A stretch of 49,224 nucleotides of DNA, taken from NCBI GenBank assembly GCA_002751075.1, contig NAOQ01000288.1, positions 38,664-87,887 on the forward strand, in the 5' to 3' direction. Source of the DNA: Ichthyophonus hoferi. Taxonomy: Eukaryota > Opisthokonta > Ichthyosporea > Ichthyophonida > Ichthyophonidae. Positions 47,501 to 49,224 of the stretch are shown here, piece by piece. Each line of letters begins with the position of its first letter. Within the stretch, counting starts at the first letter, position 1. The notes beneath the pieces were generated by a model that saw nothing but the letters and a program-made list of their open reading frames with translations, was not told the origin of the DNA and made no database searches. Made by a program: the position numbers and the translations under genes.

Positions 47501-47527
47501 ATTAACTCTATCAGTGATAGAGTTAAT
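47501..47527. promoter_or_regulatory. perfect 27-bp palindrome containing a tet-operator-like core
   Basis: Two 13-nt arms (attaactctatca / tgatagagttaat) flank one central base. The inner 19 bp, actctatcagtgatagagt (47505-47523), combine the flanks of bacterial tetO1 with the centre of tetO2, as I remember those operators. It lies 260 bp upstream of the kinesin start codon. It could be a dimeric transcription-factor site, an RNA hairpin, or chance. Confidence 0.5.
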
Positions 47528-47786
47528 AAAAAATATGAGTCGACATTAATAATATATGAGAACGGGAAAAAAAGAGCATTTGTATGATTTTTTAACCCTG
47601 AAAAAGAAAAAGAAAATATGGTTGAGTTTGTGCAACTGAAAATATACAAGTTTCTTTTTGTCTGTTATACATACGTGCATTTATACTCCCAAATGTGGTC
47701 ATGCAATGTCCATACTTTTTTTTTTATGTTTGTATTTATTGACTTATTAAACTTTTACCAGATCCGGTTCTGCCTTGCCCAGTAAC

Positions 47787-49078
47787 ATGGCAGTGTTTGC
47801 AAGAGATATTGTCCAAAATAGGGTAGTATTCGCTGCTCGTCTGAGACCTTCCCTGCCTACAGACGTACAAGATAGCCTTGAACGCTTAGAGGTGAGTGGC
47901 CTATAGTCAATCATAGGCAGAAGAAAGAGTAATATATACATTAGATAGTGCATACATATAGGTAAATTATATCATGGTTAAGGTGGAAGGAATGGGATAT
48001 GGAGGCGCAGAGGGCAGGAGAGAAGAGATGAGAGAAGTTGTTAGACGAAAGGAAAAATTCACGAATAGTAAAACAGTAAAATAACGTGGCAGTGATAAAA
48101 ATAAAGATAAATTGCAGTACTAAACATCTTAATATGCTATTATAGTAATAATAACATAACCACATAGGGTTATGTGTTAATGGTCTAATTAATGATGCTA
48201 ATTATAATAATTATCTTGACACCACGACAAATATTTAGTTGATTTTATCTTACATTATCTTATATTATATTATACTATATGATAATACATTATTCCTCTT
48301 TTTTTCTATCTCTCTTTGTCATGTTCATTCTCTTTTCCTTATTCTTTAATTTTAATAGTCATTTCTTATTGGCCCACATATAACCGCTTTCTTTTACAGG
48401 TTCACAATGGAAACCTCGTGCATAGTTCAATGGATCGGGATGGCTTTCTTAAACATGAAAGGTTTAGTCCTGATATTGTTATCTCACAGCGGGCTACCGC
48501 AGTAAGTGACCCTATTCCTATATGCATATAGGTATCTCTATAGGTAACCAGAGGCAGTTCTATTTGAGGTTTCATGGCGTTTTTAATGTTGAGAGAATCG
48601 TTGTATATATAGCAAAGTATATGTGAAAAAGACACAAAAAAAAGACTAAACAGGCAGCCAACCTTGTTGACATTAGAGTGTCATTTCATATAAAACAATG
48701 AAACTTAACTTAAGCTAGGTACACCCTTTGCGAAGAATAATACGAGATTGGTCTTCATTATGATATACAAGCAATAATGGGGGCAAAGTGTATGTATATA
48801 AACATAGGGTCATGTATATATATATATGCTGCATCTACTTCTACAGCCTCTGCTTGCCGCTTGTCTCGTTAATAATTATGTTAGGTGGACCTTCGAACAA
48901 AGTTATTGTTATTCCATCTTTCTAATATGGGTGGTGAAACCCTCTACTGATTGGCTGTACCTCTTCCACTAAAACGTGTACCCCCTATTCCCAGGACGAG
49001 ATATATCATACCACGGTAGGACCAATGGTAAACGATGCCTATGAGGGGTTATCATCTGCTTTGATTCTATATGGAGTG
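47787..49078 (+). CDS. kinesin motor protein, N-terminal part (runs off the window)
   Basis: Kinesins are microtubule motors driven by ATP hydrolysis. Three phase-0 exons are visible: 47787-47891, 48400-48501 and 48995-49078. Exon 1 begins MAVFARDIVQNRVVFAARLR and continues PSLP, matching the first motor strand (V.ARLRP). Exons 2-3 give HERFSPDIVISQRATADEIY, then HTTVGPMVNDAYEGLSSALI and LYGV, matching the F..D.V......EVY....P.V...L.GY...I..YG block just before the P-loop. The P-loop (GxxGxGKT) must lie beyond 49224. GYN is replaced by GLS and the usual FAYGQTG begins LYGV, so this is a divergent motor, and no subfamily is assigned. The ATG is preceded by ttttaccag (47753-47761), a likely 5' UTR acceptor. 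Confidence 0.75.
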
Positions 49079-49224
49079 GTATGTAGATCTAGATCTGTAC
49101 TTATTAGATATTAGATAGTCTTTTTTTTGTTATTAAATGAGTAAGCACTACTATAGGAAGGATGCCTGCTTAGGAAACCCCTCCTGTCTATCATTGAAAT
49201 TTGCATTGTATTTACTCTGGACCC

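Overview
This window is nuclear DNA from an intron-rich, AT-rich eukaryote that uses the standard genetic code. Almost every real gene is split into many short exons with GT-AG introns rich in TA/CATA microsatellites, and TGA, TAA and TAG all end genes here. The gene set (an animal/fungal-type secretory-pathway Ca2+/Mn2+ pump, DTWD1, TRM13, VPS26, EMC6 and a kinesin) points to an opisthokont or near relative, such as a unicellular holozoan or an early animal. That placement is inference. No virus-like element, transposase, tRNA or CRISPR array was recognised.

Layout. 1-5057: no assignable gene. 1.5-4.3 kb holds intron-free, coding-like ORFs on both strands, a direct repeat and a hairpin that looks like a bacterial terminator. 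5058-5905 (-): EMC6, 2 exons. 6280-11684 (+): DTWD1, 8 exons, divergent from EMC6 across a 374-bp spacer. 13592-26968 (-): an SPCA/PMR1-type Ca2+/Mn2+ ATPase, 27 exons and 902 residues, with every splice phase consistent. 26969-33401: gene-poor, with a single-exon secreted, possibly GPI-anchored protein gene (31212-31646), a deleted copy of that locus at 30.1-30.4 kb, and related diverged sequence at 28.85 kb. 33402-38606 (-): VPS26, 9 exons, the first with only the ATG coding. 39859-45604 (+): TRM13, 10 exons, divergent from VPS26. 45605-47786: gene-poor, with a perfect 27-bp palindrome. 47787 to the window end (+): the first three coding exons of a kinesin motor, cut by the window edge.

The genes share broad themes but no operon-like unit. 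EMC6 (membrane-protein insertion in the ER), the SPCA pump (Golgi Ca2+/Mn2+) and VPS26 (retromer) act in the secretory/endosomal system. DTWD1 and TRM13 modify tRNA. Exon coordinates were read by hand from splice signals, reading frame and remembered family sequences. The strongest unexplained signal is the high density of CCAAT/ATTGG in the introns. The most speculative is the bacterial-looking island at 1.5-4.3 kb.
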